Notes: a model not told the origin generated them from the letters alone. A DNA stretch of 64,000 nucleotides from Algoriphagus aestuarii (GCA_017051695.1 JAFIDK010000003.1:413426-477425); one strand, 5' to 3'; positions 1 through 9,386 are shown, numbered from the stretch's first letter. Made by a program: numbers and translations.

Positions 1-1051
1 GTATGCCAAGGTTGATTTCTTTGAAAGTTTGGATCTTTTCGACTCGATTCTGATCAAAAGCAATGATTTTTGAAAGATTTACATCAATTTTTTCTGTAAA
101 ATCCAATTGGATAGGATTGTGAAAATCACTAATGTCCCAATATGATAAATCTGCTCTGGGTGAAAGGGAGAGAGGATTTGGATTCCAATTGTAATAAATC
201 CCTTCATTTAGCGGGTCACTGGTAAATGGAATACCAAGAACCAGAAAATCCCAATAGGCAGAACCATTTAAATCTGAACTTTGAAATGTAATTCGGATCC
301 TATCCAATTTAGAGCTTTCTAAAATCATGTCCATTTCAATCTCCTTTTCTATACCTTTTATACCGTAAGTGGTGGAAGGAACCGGGTCAAAACTTTGGTT
401 GAAAACCGGTTTTTGGTCCGCAAGGATTTCAAGAGTTGAAGGAGATTTGGCACTAGCCATGAGGTTTCCAAATAATTTCCAAGGCTGTGAGTTATCTGTT
501 TCAGTAAAAACAGGAATTGTCCTGGAGCTTCCGGGAAAAACGGGTTCGGAATACCAGGTTTTACCGGAATTCAGAATATTCTTTTCCTCGCCTTTAAAGA
601 CTCTAAATTGGAAAAGAGTACTCGCTGAAAGATTGGTGCCCTTTGGGTTTTGGGTTTCGATTTTCCTACCAGCTTTTCCGACTTCAATCAAATAATTTAG
701 ACTATCGGAGTATAGATGATGGCGGTAAGCCCAATTGTTTTCAGGTCCTTGGTTAAAAACATGTGGACCTTCTAGAAAAAAAAAGACATTTTCACCAATC
801 ACTGATACAGGGATTTCCTGCAATTCTAACTGTTCTGGCTCTAAAACGTGCGGGAGCATGCCCGGGTACCCATAAATGCTAATCTGATTTGCTGAGGTGG
901 CACCAAGTTTTGAGAGAGTTTCTTGATTGAGTTGATAGATGCCGGGTTCTGTGATCGTAAATGAAAAAAATCTGCTTTGAGAATAGGAGTTCCAACTAAT
1001 GAAAAGGCTGAGATAAAATAAAATTATTTTCTTCCTGAGGTTGGTTTTCAT
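1..1051 (-). CDS. PorU-like C25-family sortase of type IX secretion, N-terminal part (cut by window edge)
   Basis: Reading the minus strand from an ATG at 1051 gives about 350 residues without a stop, running off the left edge. The protein opens with a lysine/arginine-rich start and a hydrophobic signal peptide ending near NSYSQS. A PorU-type N-terminal region follows, with a 'GIYQL' segment, a 'SIYGYPG' turn, an 'FFLEGP' strand and a 'YWDISD' segment, which in PorU and gingipain-like C25 proteases precede the catalytic domain. The catalytic Cys/His domain lies outside the window. PorU removes C-terminal sorting domains from type IX cargo at the outer membrane. The start codon overlaps the stop of the upstream phosphatidylserine synthase by four bases, so the genes are probably translationally coupled. 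It could be the PorU2 paralogue rather than PorU itself. Confidence 0.72.
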   Translation of the reverse strand, partial: MKTNLRKKIILFYLSLFISWNSYSQSRFFSFTITEPGIYQLNQETLSKLGATSANQISIYGYPGMLPHVLEPEQLELQEIPVSVIGENVFFFLEGPHVFNQGPENNWAYRHHLYSDSLNYLIEVGKAGRKIETQNPKGTNLSASTLFQFRVFKGEEKNILNSGKTWYSEPVFPGSSRTIPVFTETDNSQPWKLFGNLMASAKSPSTLEILADQKPVFNQSFDPVPSTTYGIKGIEKEIEMDMILESSKLDRIRITFQSSDLNGSAYWDFLVLGIPFTSDPLNEGIYYNWNPNPLSLSPRADLSYWDISDFHNPIQLDFTEKIDVNLSKIIAFDQNRVEKIQTFKEINLGI

Positions 1052-1740
1052 TCACTTCCTATTGCATTTTCCACGAGTGATAATCCAATATACGAAAGGA
1101 TGATTAAAGGGATTCCTGCCAAGCCCAACCAAATGAAAAGTAAGAGGCTGATAGCTATCAAAGAATATCGAAACTTGTTTTTAGAAAATGAAAATGATTT
1201 GAATTTTAAAGCAATCAAAGGGATTTCTGAAACCAAAAGGACGGCTAAAGTTATCGCGATCCCAACCAGAAAAAATGGAGAAGTGAGAATCGTTCCTATT
1301 TGAGGCCAATGGATGGCGAAATGCGGCAAGGTGCTGACAAACAATGCGGCAGCAGGGGTAGGGACACCAATAAATCGATCTGATTGACGGGTATCAAGAT
1401 TGAATTTTGCCAGGCGAAACGCCGAAAATAATGGGAGTATTAGGGTGCAGTAAGGAAGCCAATCAATAGAACTAGTTGTTTTTGCCATAGCAAAAAGAAT
1501 AAATCCAGGCAGCACACCAAAAGAGACTAAATCAGCTAGTGAATCCAGTTGTTTTCCAAGTTCACCTTGAACTTTTAAAAGCCTTGCAGCAAATCCGTCT
1601 ACAAAATCAAAAAATGCTGATAATAGGATAAACCCGGCTCCAGAGACGATGTTACCGTTTAAAACCCAGGCTATGCCGACCATTCCTGACAATAAATTCA
1701 GCAAGGTTATGGCGTTCGGTATTTGGGATTTGATTTTCAA
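1048..1740 (-). CDS. pssA: CDP-diacylglycerol--serine O-phosphatidyltransferase
   Basis: This 230-residue integral membrane enzyme makes phosphatidylserine from CDP-diacylglycerol and serine, the precursor of phosphatidylethanolamine. The CDP-alcohol phosphotransferase signature is complete: D45-x2-D48-G49-x2-A52-R53-x8-G62-x3-D66-x3-D70. Around it are about seven hydrophobic segments that fit membrane helices, and the length is normal for the bacterial PssA type II family. The start overlaps the stop of the upstream MBL-fold hydrolase by four bases, and its own stop overlaps the start of the PorU-like gene by four bases, so the three genes look like one tight transcription unit. The family assignment is firm. 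The substrate (serine rather than glycerol phosphate or inositol) rests on overall similarity. Confidence 0.9.
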   Translation of the reverse strand: MKIKSQIPNAITLLNLLSGMVGIAWVLNGNIVSGAGFILLSAFFDFVDGFAARLLKVQGELGKQLDSLADLVSFGVLPGFILFAMAKTTSSIDWLPYCTLILPLFSAFRLAKFNLDTRQSDRFIGVPTPAAALFVSTLPHFAIHWPQIGTILTSPFFLVGIAITLAVLLVSEIPLIALKFKSFSFSKNKFRYSLIAISLLLFIWLGLAGIPLIILSYIGLSLVENAIGSE

Positions 1741-2390
1741 TAGATTGCTCTTTCACCCACGAATGGGTTGTGAATTTTTTCGTATCCAATGGAAGTTGTT
1801 GGACCATGACCTGGATAAGCCAATGTTTCGGAAGGCAAAGAAAACAGTTCCGATTTAATTTTACTCAGGAGTAAATCGTGATTTCCTCCGGGTAAGTCTG
1901 TTCTTCCAATACTTCCTTTAAACAAAGTATCTCCAGCAATTAATTGATTAGAATCAGAATGGTAAAAGACGACATGACCAGGAGCATGACCTGGTACAAA
2001 GATGATTTTCAAGGATTCTTTTCCTATTGAGACAAATTCTCCTTCCTTCAAAAAACCATCTGGTTCAGAAGGTTCATATGCTTGAAATCCATAATTAGGG
2101 GCATAGACTTCCACCGATTTGAGAACCTGTAGATCCTCTTTGTGGATATAGAGAGGAACTCCAAACGTTCTTTTTGTCCAGGCATTTCCCAATACATGAT
2201 CAATATGACAGTGTGTATTGAGAATTTGCCTGATTTTTATCTGATTTTCATCAATGAAACTCTTTAGTGCCTTTCTTTCAGAAGATTCATAACAACCGGG
2301 ATCCACAATTACACCTTCACCGGATTCATCATATACTAAATATGTGTTTTCTTGAAATGGATTAAAAGTAAACGACTTGATGTGGAGCAT
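1737..2390 (-). CDS. MBL-fold metallo-hydrolase (glyoxalase II-like)
   Basis: This is a 217-residue cytoplasmic metallo-beta-lactamase-fold hydrolase. The zinc-binding motif HCHIDH (H60, H62, D64, H65) is intact, followed by 'PGHAPGH', 'AGDTLF' and a C-terminal 'YPGHGP', the arrangement seen in glyoxalase II-like thioester hydrolases of this size. I chose the ATG at 2390, where 'MLHIKSF' begins the conserved first strand. An upstream in-frame ATG at 2447 adds 19 residues unlike the family and would overlap the divergent FAD gene. The substrate is unknown; hydroxyacylglutathione-type or related thioesters are possible. Its stop overlaps the start of pssA by four bases. Confidence 0.85.
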   Translation of the reverse strand: MLHIKSFTFNPFQENTYLVYDESGEGVIVDPGCYESSERKALKSFIDENQIKIRQILNTHCHIDHVLGNAWTKRTFGVPLYIHKEDLQVLKSVEVYAPNYGFQAYEPSEPDGFLKEGEFVSIGKESLKIIFVPGHAPGHVVFYHSDSNQLIAGDTLFKGSIGRTDLPGGNHDLLLSKIKSELFSLPSETLAYPGHGPTTSIGYEKIHNPFVGERAIY

Positions 2391-2445
2391 AGGAATAGTT
2401 TGTGCCAAGGCAACAAAATAAAGAATTATACATTTAATTTGAGTC

Positions 2446-3492
2446 ATGGAAATTGATTTTTTGCTAATCGGACAAGGGATCGCTGGAACAGCGCTTGGAT
2501 TTAGATTAAAGCAAGCTGGAAAAAAAATCAGGATTATTGATCAGCCTAAAAGCAATCAGTCTAGTAGGGTGGCAGCGGGTTTGTATAATCCTGTGACTGG
2601 AAGAAAAATGGTAAAGACCTGGAATGCAGATCTGTTATTTCCAGAAATTAAAATCTTTTACCAGGAACTTGAAAAAATTACTGGGCAAAGTTTTTTAGTG
2701 GAGGAAGCGATCTACCGTCCATTTCTATCCATAGAAGAACAAAACGAGTGGATGGGAAACAGCGCGGAAAGTGGTTTTCGGATTTATCTTGAGCAAGTCT
2801 TTAAAGAAAGTCAAAATGAATATCTGCAGGATCCTTTTGGAGGAGTATTGTTGAAACAGTCTGGCTGGTTAAAAATCAATGACTTTTTAGATGCGATGCA
2901 AATTTATTTTTCCGAAGAATTAATTCAAGATTATTTTCATGAACAGGAACTGGCCTTTGATGGAAACTTTTGGGTTTACAAGGATATCCAAGCCCGATCA
3001 CTAGTTTATTGTAACGGCTTGGGAGCGATGGATTCTACCTTCTTTAAATTTCTACCCTTTGCACCGGTGAAGGGGGAGATTTTAGAAGTAAGGCAAGCCT
3101 TTTGTCCTGATTACATCGTAAATAGAGGAGTATTTCGTGTCCACTTGGGTGATGGAGTCCACCGGGTTGGTTCTACATATACCAAACATGATTTAGATTT
3201 GGGGCCTACTGATGAAGCAAAAAGGGAAATTCTTGATAGACTAATAGACTTGGTTAAATTACCTGTTGACGAAATAATTTCTCATAAATCAGGGATTAGA
3301 CCAGCCACTAGAGATAGAAAACCATTTTTGGGAAAACATCCAGAGGCTCAAAGCGTTTACATATTCGATGGTTTTGGGGCCAAAGGGGTTTCCCTAATTC
3401 CTTATTTTAGTAAAATAATGGCTGCATTTTTATTGGGAAAAGAGACGATCCCAAAGGAAGTAGACATAGCGAGGTATTTTAATTATATTTAA
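2446..3492 (+). CDS. FAD-dependent oxidoreductase of the DAO family
   Basis: This is a 348-residue flavoprotein. A Rossmann FAD-binding fingerprint starts at residue 9 (G9-x-G11-x-x-G14) and is followed by a beta strand ending in 'IIDQP', which fits ADP-ribose binding. The remainder fits the DAO/glycine oxidase fold: a central substrate domain, then 'SGIRPATRDRKPFLG' and 'DGFGAKGVSL' close to the C-terminus, where the second FAD-contacting loop lies. The family oxidises amines, with D-amino acids, glycine or sarcosine as typical substrates. The substrate here cannot be told. It is divergent from the MBL hydrolase with only about 55 bases between the chosen starts, and is followed after 22 bases by the large outer-membrane protein gene. 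Confidence 0.82.
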   Translation: MEIDFLLIGQGIAGTALGFRLKQAGKKIRIIDQPKSNQSSRVAAGLYNPVTGRKMVKTWNADLLFPEIKIFYQELEKITGQSFLVEEAIYRPFLSIEEQNEWMGNSAESGFRIYLEQVFKESQNEYLQDPFGGVLLKQSGWLKINDFLDAMQIYFSEELIQDYFHEQELAFDGNFWVYKDIQARSLVYCNGLGAMDSTFFKFLPFAPVKGEILEVRQAFCPDYIVNRGVFRVHLGDGVHRVGSTYTKHDLDLGPTDEAKREILDRLIDLVKLPVDEIISHKSGIRPATRDRKPFLGKHPEAQSVYIFDGFGAKGVSLIPYFSKIMAAFLLGKETIPKEVDIARYFNYI

Positions 3493-3514
3493 AAAACATC
3501 TTTCAGCAATACGA

Positions 3515-6500
3515 ATGCGATATCACCTGTTCCGAATATTGATTTTTGCTGGTTTATGGTTGAATTCATTTTTTGTTCTTGGTCAATTTGATCAAGATCG
3601 ATTCGGTAAAAACAGAGTTCAACACCAGCAGTTCGAATGGTATTATTATACTTCAAATAATTTTGAAGTGTATTATTACGATCGTGGGGGAGCCAATGCC
3701 AAAATGGCAATTGAATTTCTGGAATCAGAATTTGATAGGCTAACTCAAATGATCGGATATGTCGCTTACACCAAGCCGAAGATTTACATTTATAATTCTC
3801 CGGAGGAATTGCTCCAAAGTAATCTCAATTTAAACAAGCAGGAGCTTTTCGAAGAAGGCCAAACCGACTTTAACCGGTTGATTGCGGAGATTTCATACAA
3901 AGGAGAGGTGGATAAGTTTAAGGAGGATTTGCTTTATGCCACTTCTAAAGTGATTATTCAAGAAATGCTTTATGGGTCAAGTGTTGCAGATGCCTTCCAA
4001 TCCAATTTGATCAACGCATTTCCAGAGTGGTACATAGACGGCATTGCATTATACCTAGCCTCAGGCTGGAGTATGGAGATGGATGATTTTGTTAGGCATT
4101 ATTTAAGAGAAGAGGATAACCCAAAGATTTTAAAATTAAAAGAGCATGAGGCTGCCTTGGTAGGGCAGTCTGTTTGGAATTACATCGCAGAGCGCTATGG
4201 AAGAAGGTATATTTCTAGTATTCTAAACCTCTCCAGGATCAATAGGAATGAAGAAAATAGCATTGCCAATACGGTAGGGCTGAATTATGAAACGTTCAAA
4301 ACTGAATGGAAAAAGTATTACCTGACGATCAATGCCCAAGTGGATTCTAACTTTAAAAAAATAGATGATTCAAATTCGGTTACGAGTACTTCTCCAAAAG
4401 TAATTGGGAAAATAAGTGATATTAAATTCAGTCCTGATGGATTGAATGTCGCCTATGTGATCAATAATGGAGGAAAATATAAAGTTCAGGTCAGAGAGAT
4501 TAGCTCCGGAAATGAGCGGACTATTCTCCAGGGTGGAGCAGTCTACCAAGACCAAGAACCTAATTTGCTTTCACCTGTTGTTGCCTGGAAGGATTCTGCT
4601 AACCTGGCAATTGCCTCATTCAAAAGAGGCTTTACTACTTTGAGATTGAGATCCATTGATGGAAGTAGTCAGGATAAGATTTTCCTTAGAAATATCACCC
4701 AAATTTTGAGTCTTGATTTTAATGAGTCCGGTAGAAATATGGTTCTATCTGCCATTTCAAATGGAAAGTCAGATATCTATACTTTAAATACCAGAGGACA
4801 AGGGAAGAGATTGACCAACGACATGTTTGATGATCTTACACCGATGTTTCTGAATGATTCGACGATTGTATATTCCTCCAACTATACAGAATTACCAGAC
4901 TCTTTGGATGTCAAACAGATGGACTTAGGGGATTTGCCAAACAATTATAATCTCTATTTAATGGAGGTGGGCGATTCAATCGTGACGACTAAACTGACAA
5001 ATACCAACAGTAAAAATTTATATCCAAGAAAGCTGAATGGGAATAATTTAGTGTATTTGAGTGATTTGAGTGGGATAAATAACCTGATGAAATTAAGTGT
5101 TGGCTCTCAGGTATCCAATCAGATTTCTGGCTTTGACAAGAGTATTGAGGTGTTTGATGTAAACAGCAGAATGAGCAAAATAGCCTTTGCGGTAAGAGAT
5201 GGCCGTGAAGTTTTTATGAAAATAGAAAATTATTCCAGTGCTGATCAGTTTACCCCAAGTACTCCCCGTGTTCAATTAGAGCAAGCCAAATCTTTAAATG
5301 AACGGATTGCTGCTAGAAGGTTGATGGAAGAAAAGGTGAATCCACCAGCTGAAAAAGCTGATACAGTAAGGATTCCGGAAATTCAGGAGGTCAACTCCGA
5401 CACTACAAAGAATAAAAAGGCAAATCCGATAAATCTGGATCGCTTAAGATTTGAGTCTAAAAATGGGATAAATACCGATAACTACACGTTTGATTCCTTG
5501 CCAAACCCATTGATTGCAAAGGAAAATGCGACTGAGAGTAGTAATAGAATTAATTTATTAGACAATTTTCGAAAGCAGAGTTTACAAAAACGGGTGTCGG
5601 GTCCTAGGGAAATGGAACCACAATTCCTGACCAATAGCATTAATACCAGATTTGTGGTAGATCCATTGAGAGGTTTTGGGATAAGTCTGACTGGTAAAAT
5701 GACTGATCTGTTAGATAATCATTCATTTTATGGGGGAGTAATGACCACTTTAGACTTTAGATCTGGTGGAGATATTTTCTTTGAATATGAATACTTAAAA
5801 AGCAGAATTGATTTTAAAGCAAGATTGGATAGGAAGACTATTCGAATATCTGAGGGGGATATCACTTTTCAAAAATATGTCCTGACAAAAATCGAAACTG
5901 GATTTTCATATCCCTTAAATATCAATGCACGATTTACATTGGCTCCTTTTTTAGCAAAAACGCAGTATTTCAATTTAAATCCTGATTCCTTGATTTTAGG
6001 TCAGGATCCTGATCAAAACAGATTTGATGTCAATTACATTGGTGGAAAAGCTGAATTTGTAGTAGACAGGACTGAGCCAATAGGTCTTTATTCTCAATCT
6101 GGCTTCAAGGGTAAAGTAGGTTACCAACATTATCAGGCATTGAATCACTCGTCAAGATCCTTTGGTAACTTCTACATGGATTTAAGAAATTATCAAAAGA
6201 TCCACAAAAACATCATTCTCGCATCTAAGTTTTATGCAGGATCATTTTTCGGAAACAATCCTCAGACTTACCTGGTAGGAGGAATGGATAATTGGCTCTT
6301 TAATGAGTTTTATAGACCACCTTCCAATAGGCCTGAAGTATCCCCGATCAGAAATCCGACAGGAGTCGAAAATTCAAACATACTATTCGCGGATTTTGTG
6401 GATCTCAGAGGATATGATTACGATGAAATACGTGGCAGAAATGTTATTTCATTTACCACAGAATTAAGAATTCCGATATTTTCTTATCTGACCAGAGGTA

Positions 6501-6802
6501 ATATTACTTCTAATTTCATCCGTAACTTCCAGTTGGTCGGATTTTATGATATAGCTTCCGCATGGAATAATTCAGCTCCCTGGGAGAAAGTAAATGATCA
6601 GAATACTGAAGTAATCAATACCGAAGGATCGCCATTTACGATTGTCTTAAACAATTTCAATAATCCTTGGCTTCAGAGTTATGGAGCTGGTTTAAGGACT
6701 GTTTTGTTGAATTATTACGTAAAATTCGATGTGGCGCAGCCTGTTCGGAATTATAAGAATGAAGATCTGAAGTTCTATGTAACTTTGGGCATCAATTTCT
6801 AA
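3515..6802 (+). CDS. Large outer-membrane protein: degenerate metallopeptidase-like domain, TolB-like propeller, C-terminal barrel
   Basis: This 1095-residue protein has an N-terminal signal peptide (residues 1-23, ending VLG). Residues about 40-260 resemble a peptidase-MA/gluzincin domain, but the HExxH site reads I147-I-Q-E150-M and the downstream 'WYxEG' element reads WYIDG, so it is probably not a peptidase. Residues about 285-590 hold WD40-like/TolB repeats such as 'DIKFSPDG'. After a charged, low-complexity linker (about 590-690), residues 700-1095 are alternating aromatic beta strands ending in phenylalanine ('YVTLGINF'), as in BamA/D15-type or other outer-membrane barrels. It sits between the FAD enzyme and yicC, with 15 bases to the latter. 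The function is unknown; the domain order suggests envelope assembly or transport. Confidence 0.78.
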   Translation: MRYHLFRILIFAGLWLNSFFVLGQFDQDRFGKNRVQHQQFEWYYYTSNNFEVYYYDRGGANAKMAIEFLESEFDRLTQMIGYVAYTKPKIYIYNSPEELLQSNLNLNKQELFEEGQTDFNRLIAEISYKGEVDKFKEDLLYATSKVIIQEMLYGSSVADAFQSNLINAFPEWYIDGIALYLASGWSMEMDDFVRHYLREEDNPKILKLKEHEAALVGQSVWNYIAERYGRRYISSILNLSRINRNEENSIANTVGLNYETFKTEWKKYYLTINAQVDSNFKKIDDSNSVTSTSPKVIGKISDIKFSPDGLNVAYVINNGGKYKVQVREISSGNERTILQGGAVYQDQEPNLLSPVVAWKDSANLAIASFKRGFTTLRLRSIDGSSQDKIFLRNITQILSLDFNESGRNMVLSAISNGKSDIYTLNTRGQGKRLTNDMFDDLTPMFLNDSTIVYSSNYTELPDSLDVKQMDLGDLPNNYNLYLMEVGDSIVTTKLTNTNSKNLYPRKLNGNNLVYLSDLSGINNLMKLSVGSQVSNQISGFDKSIEVFDVNSRMSKIAFAVRDGREVFMKIENYSSADQFTPSTPRVQLEQAKSLNERIAARRLMEEKVNPPAEKADTVRIPEIQEVNSDTTKNKKANPINLDRLRFESKNGINTDNYTFDSLPNPLIAKENATESSNRINLLDNFRKQSLQKRVSGPREMEPQFLTNSINTRFVVDPLRGFGISLTGKMTDLLDNHSFYGGVMTTLDFRSGGDIFFEYEYLKSRIDFKARLDRKTIRISEGDITFQKYVLTKIETGFSYPLNINARFTLAPFLAKTQYFNLNPDSLILGQDPDQNRFDVNYIGGKAEFVVDRTEPIGLYSQSGFKGKVGYQHYQALNHSSRSFGNFYMDLRNYQKIHKNIILASKFYAGSFFGNNPQTYLVGGMDNWLFNEFYRPPSNRPEVSPIRNPTGVENSNILFADFVDLRGYDYDEIRGRNVISFTTELRIPIFSYLTRGNITSNFIRNFQLVGFYDIASAWNNSAPWEKVNDQNTEVINTEGSPFTIVLNNFNNPWLQSYGAGLRTVLLNYYVKFDVAQPVRNYKNEDLKFYVTLGINF

Positions 6803-6817
6803 TTTTCAAAATCAATT

Positions 6818-7699
6818 ATGATTAAATCGATGACCGGCTTTGGAATAGCCGGATTTGAGGATGAGAAGATGATCATCCATGTGGAGGTCAAGTCTCTTAA
6901 CTCTAAATTTTTGGATCTTTCGATTCGAAGCCCTAGACAATTCTCCGATAAAGAGCATGAAATCAGAAACCTCGTTCAGGGTGTTTTGGATCGAGGGAAA
7001 GTAAGTGTTTCTATTGAGTTTTTATCCAAGAGCACGAGCGAACTACCTGTCTCTATCAATGAGGAGTTGTTTACGGCTTTCTATAATAAGTTCAAAGGAA
7101 TGGCTGCATCAGTAGGAGACACAACTCAGGATGTTTTCAAACTTGCCCTGCAAGCTCCAAATGTCATCAGCAACGTTTCTGCAGAGGTGAAAGAGGAAGG
7201 TGAAGACTGGGAGCAAATCAAAAAAGTGTTGGTTCAGGCTCTTCAAAATTGTGATGAATTCCGAAAAGATGAAGGAGGATCATTGGAGGAAAAGTTGGCA
7301 GGGAATATCAAAACAATTTCTGAAGGACTTACGATCATCGCCAATGAAGAAGGTCAAAGGAAGGAGAAAATCAAACAAAAAATCCGAAATCACTTTTCGG
7401 ACTGGTTGGATGAAAATTCCTTTGAAGCCAATCGGTTTGAGCAAGAATTGATTTATTATTTCGAGAAACTGGATATCACCGAGGAAATCGTCAGATTGGA
7501 TACGCATTTAAAGTACTTTTCCAAGATCATGGAAGAAGAAAAAAACCAAGGTAAAAAACTGGGATTCATTAGCCAGGAAATCGGCAGGGAAATCAATACA
7601 ATTGGATCAAAAGCCAATGATGCCGGGATTCAGAAATCCGTCATTTTGATGAAAGATGAGCTTGAAAAAATAAAAGAACAATCGATGAATGTGTTATAG
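6818..7699 (+). CDS. YicC/YloC-family endoribonuclease
   Basis: This is a 293-residue cytoplasmic protein of normal family length. It begins with the family hallmark 'MIKSMTGFG' and 'VEVKSLNSKFLD', and ends with the DUF1732 region, including 'GFISQEIGREINTIGSK' and 'MKDELEKIKEQ'. E. coli YicC and Bacillus YloC are RNases that act on RNA and small RNAs, so a role in RNA turnover is likely. The middle is rich in charged helices. The start is 15 bases downstream of the large outer-membrane protein gene, so the two are probably cotranscribed. A clear stem-loop with a T-run follows the stop. Confidence 0.9.
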   Translation: MIKSMTGFGIAGFEDEKMIIHVEVKSLNSKFLDLSIRSPRQFSDKEHEIRNLVQGVLDRGKVSVSIEFLSKSTSELPVSINEELFTAFYNKFKGMAASVGDTTQDVFKLALQAPNVISNVSAEVKEEGEDWEQIKKVLVQALQNCDEFRKDEGGSLEEKLAGNIKTISEGLTIIANEEGQRKEKIKQKIRNHFSDWLDENSFEANRFEQELIYYFEKLDITEEIVRLDTHLKYFSKIMEEEKNQGKKLGFISQEIGREINTIGSKANDAGIQKSVILMKDELEKIKEQSMNVL

Positions 7700-7700
7700 T

Positions 7701-7725
7701 AAAAGGGGCTTAAGGCCCCTTTTTT
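7701..7725. terminator. Bidirectional intrinsic terminator
   Basis: A stem AAAAGGGGC/GCCCCTTTT with the small loop TTAAG lies directly after the YicC stop, followed by a run of seven T. Because the A-run and T-run flank the stem symmetrically, it can stop transcripts of both the plus-strand yicC unit and the convergent aminoacylase-like gene, whose stop codon lies inside it. Confidence 0.85.
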
Positions 7726-9287
7726 TGTGTCGTTTTCCGAATCACTTTTCCATTTGTTTTTCCTGTTAATTCTCCGTTTTCTATTTCTAAAATGCCATTG
7801 ACCAGCACAAATTCAATTCCTTCAGGATATTGATGGGGATCCGTAAATGTGGATTTGTCGATAATTGTTTTTGGGTCAAAAATGGTAATATCTGCAAAGA
7901 ACCCTTCTTTAATCAAGCCCCGGTCTTTTAACCCGATTCTTTGAGCACTTAGACCGGTCATTTTATGGATTGCCTCAGGGAGAGAGAGGATGTTCTTTTC
8001 TCTTACATAATAGCCTAAAACCCTTGGGAAAGTCCCATAAGCTCTCGGGTGAGGATGGCCATCTCCTGGTGAGGAAAGACGTCCATCAGAGCCTATCATT
8101 GTCATGGGATGTTTCATAATGTTTTCAACATCCTTTTCATCCATCGCATGGTAAATTGTGCCAGTTCCTCCATTGAGTTGGGCTTGAATCACTAATTCTG
8201 CGGCATTTGGCATGGTGATTTCCATGTTTTCCATTTCCAGCCAATCTTGTAGTGTTTTGCCTTCTAAATCTTTATTCCAACTTACTCTTGAGAATTGAAT
8301 TCGTTTTAAGTCATTTCCTCCTCTGTCATTTAAGATATTGAAAATGATTCCTGCTTTGATGCTGTCTTTTAAACCTAGCTCTTTGACTCTTTCATCGAAT
8401 TCTCCTCCTTCCATTGCCCAGCTTGGAATCAAAACGCTGATTCCAGTGTGACTTGCTGCATAGGGATATTGATCCATCATGATGTCTAAGCCAAGATTTC
8501 TTGCCGAATCTACCATAGCCAATGTTTTGGAGCTTTTTCCCCACATTTTTACCCCAATTGCTTTATGATGAGTTAAAACAACCGGAATAGCAGCTTCTCT
8601 CGAAATGACAATCGCTTCTTGCACTGCATCTAATAGTCCCAGCCCTTCTTCTCTAAGATGAGAAGTATAGATACCTCCTTGATTCGCAGCTATTTTTGAG
8701 AGTGCGATTACTTCATCTAACTCCGAAAAAGTACCCGGAAGATATTTTAAGCCTGTTGAGATCCCAAATGCACCTTCTTCCATTCCTGCTCTGATATAGG
8801 ATTCCATAAGCTGCATCTCGTCTTTAGTAGGGCTTCTGTCATCCATTCTCATCACTTCTTTTCGTATGGTATTATGGCCGATAAGAAAGCCAACATTCAA
8901 GCCCAATTGCATTTTTTCTAAACTGTCCAAATAAGGACCAAATGGCCAAGGCCCCCCACCATCCGGCCCGCCCAATGCAAAAGTAGCTCCTTGTTTGAGT
9001 AAACTTTCTGCCAAAGGTAGCTCCATGATAGGTTCTAAATGTGTATGCATATCTATAAAGCCGGGTGAAACAGCTAAACCTGTTGCATCAATTACCCGAT
9101 CTGCTGTATGGTTAAATTCTCCAACTTTAATGATTTGATCACCAAGAATTCCAATATCCCCAATAAAAGGTTCACCACCGGTCCCATCGTATATCGTCCC
9201 ATTTTTAATAACTAAATCAAAATTTTCATTCTGTGATTGACAAGAAAGTAGGACTAAAAAGTAAATGAAGTAAGAGAGCTTTTTCAT
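7710..9287 (-). CDS. N-acyl-D-amino-acid deacylase-like amidohydrolase, lipoprotein
   Basis: This 525-residue protein has a lipoprotein signal peptide whose lipobox LLSC places the lipidated cysteine at C16. The mature part follows the D-aminoacylase/amidohydrolase pattern: 'LVIKNGTIYDGTG', the metal-binding H81-T-H83 after 'GFIDM', 'GHNTIR', 'TSHLREEG', 'THHKA', 'IGSDGRL' and 'PRAYGTFPRVLG'. These are typical of N-acyl-D-amino-acid deacylases, which release D-amino acids from N-acylated forms. Lipidation implies an envelope location, so it may act on peptide or peptidoglycan-derived D-amino acids. It is transcribed alone, converges on yicC and shares the terminator with it. The exact substrate is uncertain. 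Confidence 0.85.
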   Translation of the reverse strand: MKKLSYFIYFLVLLSCQSQNENFDLVIKNGTIYDGTGGEPFIGDIGILGDQIIKVGEFNHTADRVIDATGLAVSPGFIDMHTHLEPIMELPLAESLLKQGATFALGGPDGGGPWPFGPYLDSLEKMQLGLNVGFLIGHNTIRKEVMRMDDRSPTKDEMQLMESYIRAGMEEGAFGISTGLKYLPGTFSELDEVIALSKIAANQGGIYTSHLREEGLGLLDAVQEAIVISREAAIPVVLTHHKAIGVKMWGKSSKTLAMVDSARNLGLDIMMDQYPYAASHTGISVLIPSWAMEGGEFDERVKELGLKDSIKAGIIFNILNDRGGNDLKRIQFSRVSWNKDLEGKTLQDWLEMENMEITMPNAAELVIQAQLNGGTGTIYHAMDEKDVENIMKHPMTMIGSDGRLSSPGDGHPHPRAYGTFPRVLGYYVREKNILSLPEAIHKMTGLSAQRIGLKDRGLIKEGFFADITIFDPKTIIDKSTFTDPHQYPEGIEFVLVNGILEIENGELTGKTNGKVIRKTTQKKGP

Positions 9288-9332
9288 AAGTGAGGAATTT
9301 CTTGGCCAAATGAGAGAATTGAATTTATGGAT

Positions 9333-9369
9333 AAAAAAAGAAAGCTTACATCCATTGGTGTAAGCTTTC
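9333..9369 (-). terminator. Intrinsic terminator after the first TonB gene
   Basis: A perfect ten-base stem, GAAAGCTTAC paired with GTAAGCTTTC around a ten-base loop, is followed on the minus strand by a run of seven T. It lies 17 bases beyond the stop of the TonB-like gene at 9387. Confidence 0.85.
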
Positions 9370-9386
9370 GTACAGGTTAAAGTTGT

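Noticed and set aside
369-695. Open plus-strand frame of 108 codons near the left edge
   Set aside because: It lies antisense to the PorU-like gene, which has family-like sequence over the whole region; the plus frame has no recognisable domain.
2388-2447. Upstream ATG of the MBL-fold gene
   Set aside because: The 19 extra residues are unlike the family and would overlap the divergent FAD gene; the ATG at 2390 starts the conserved fold.
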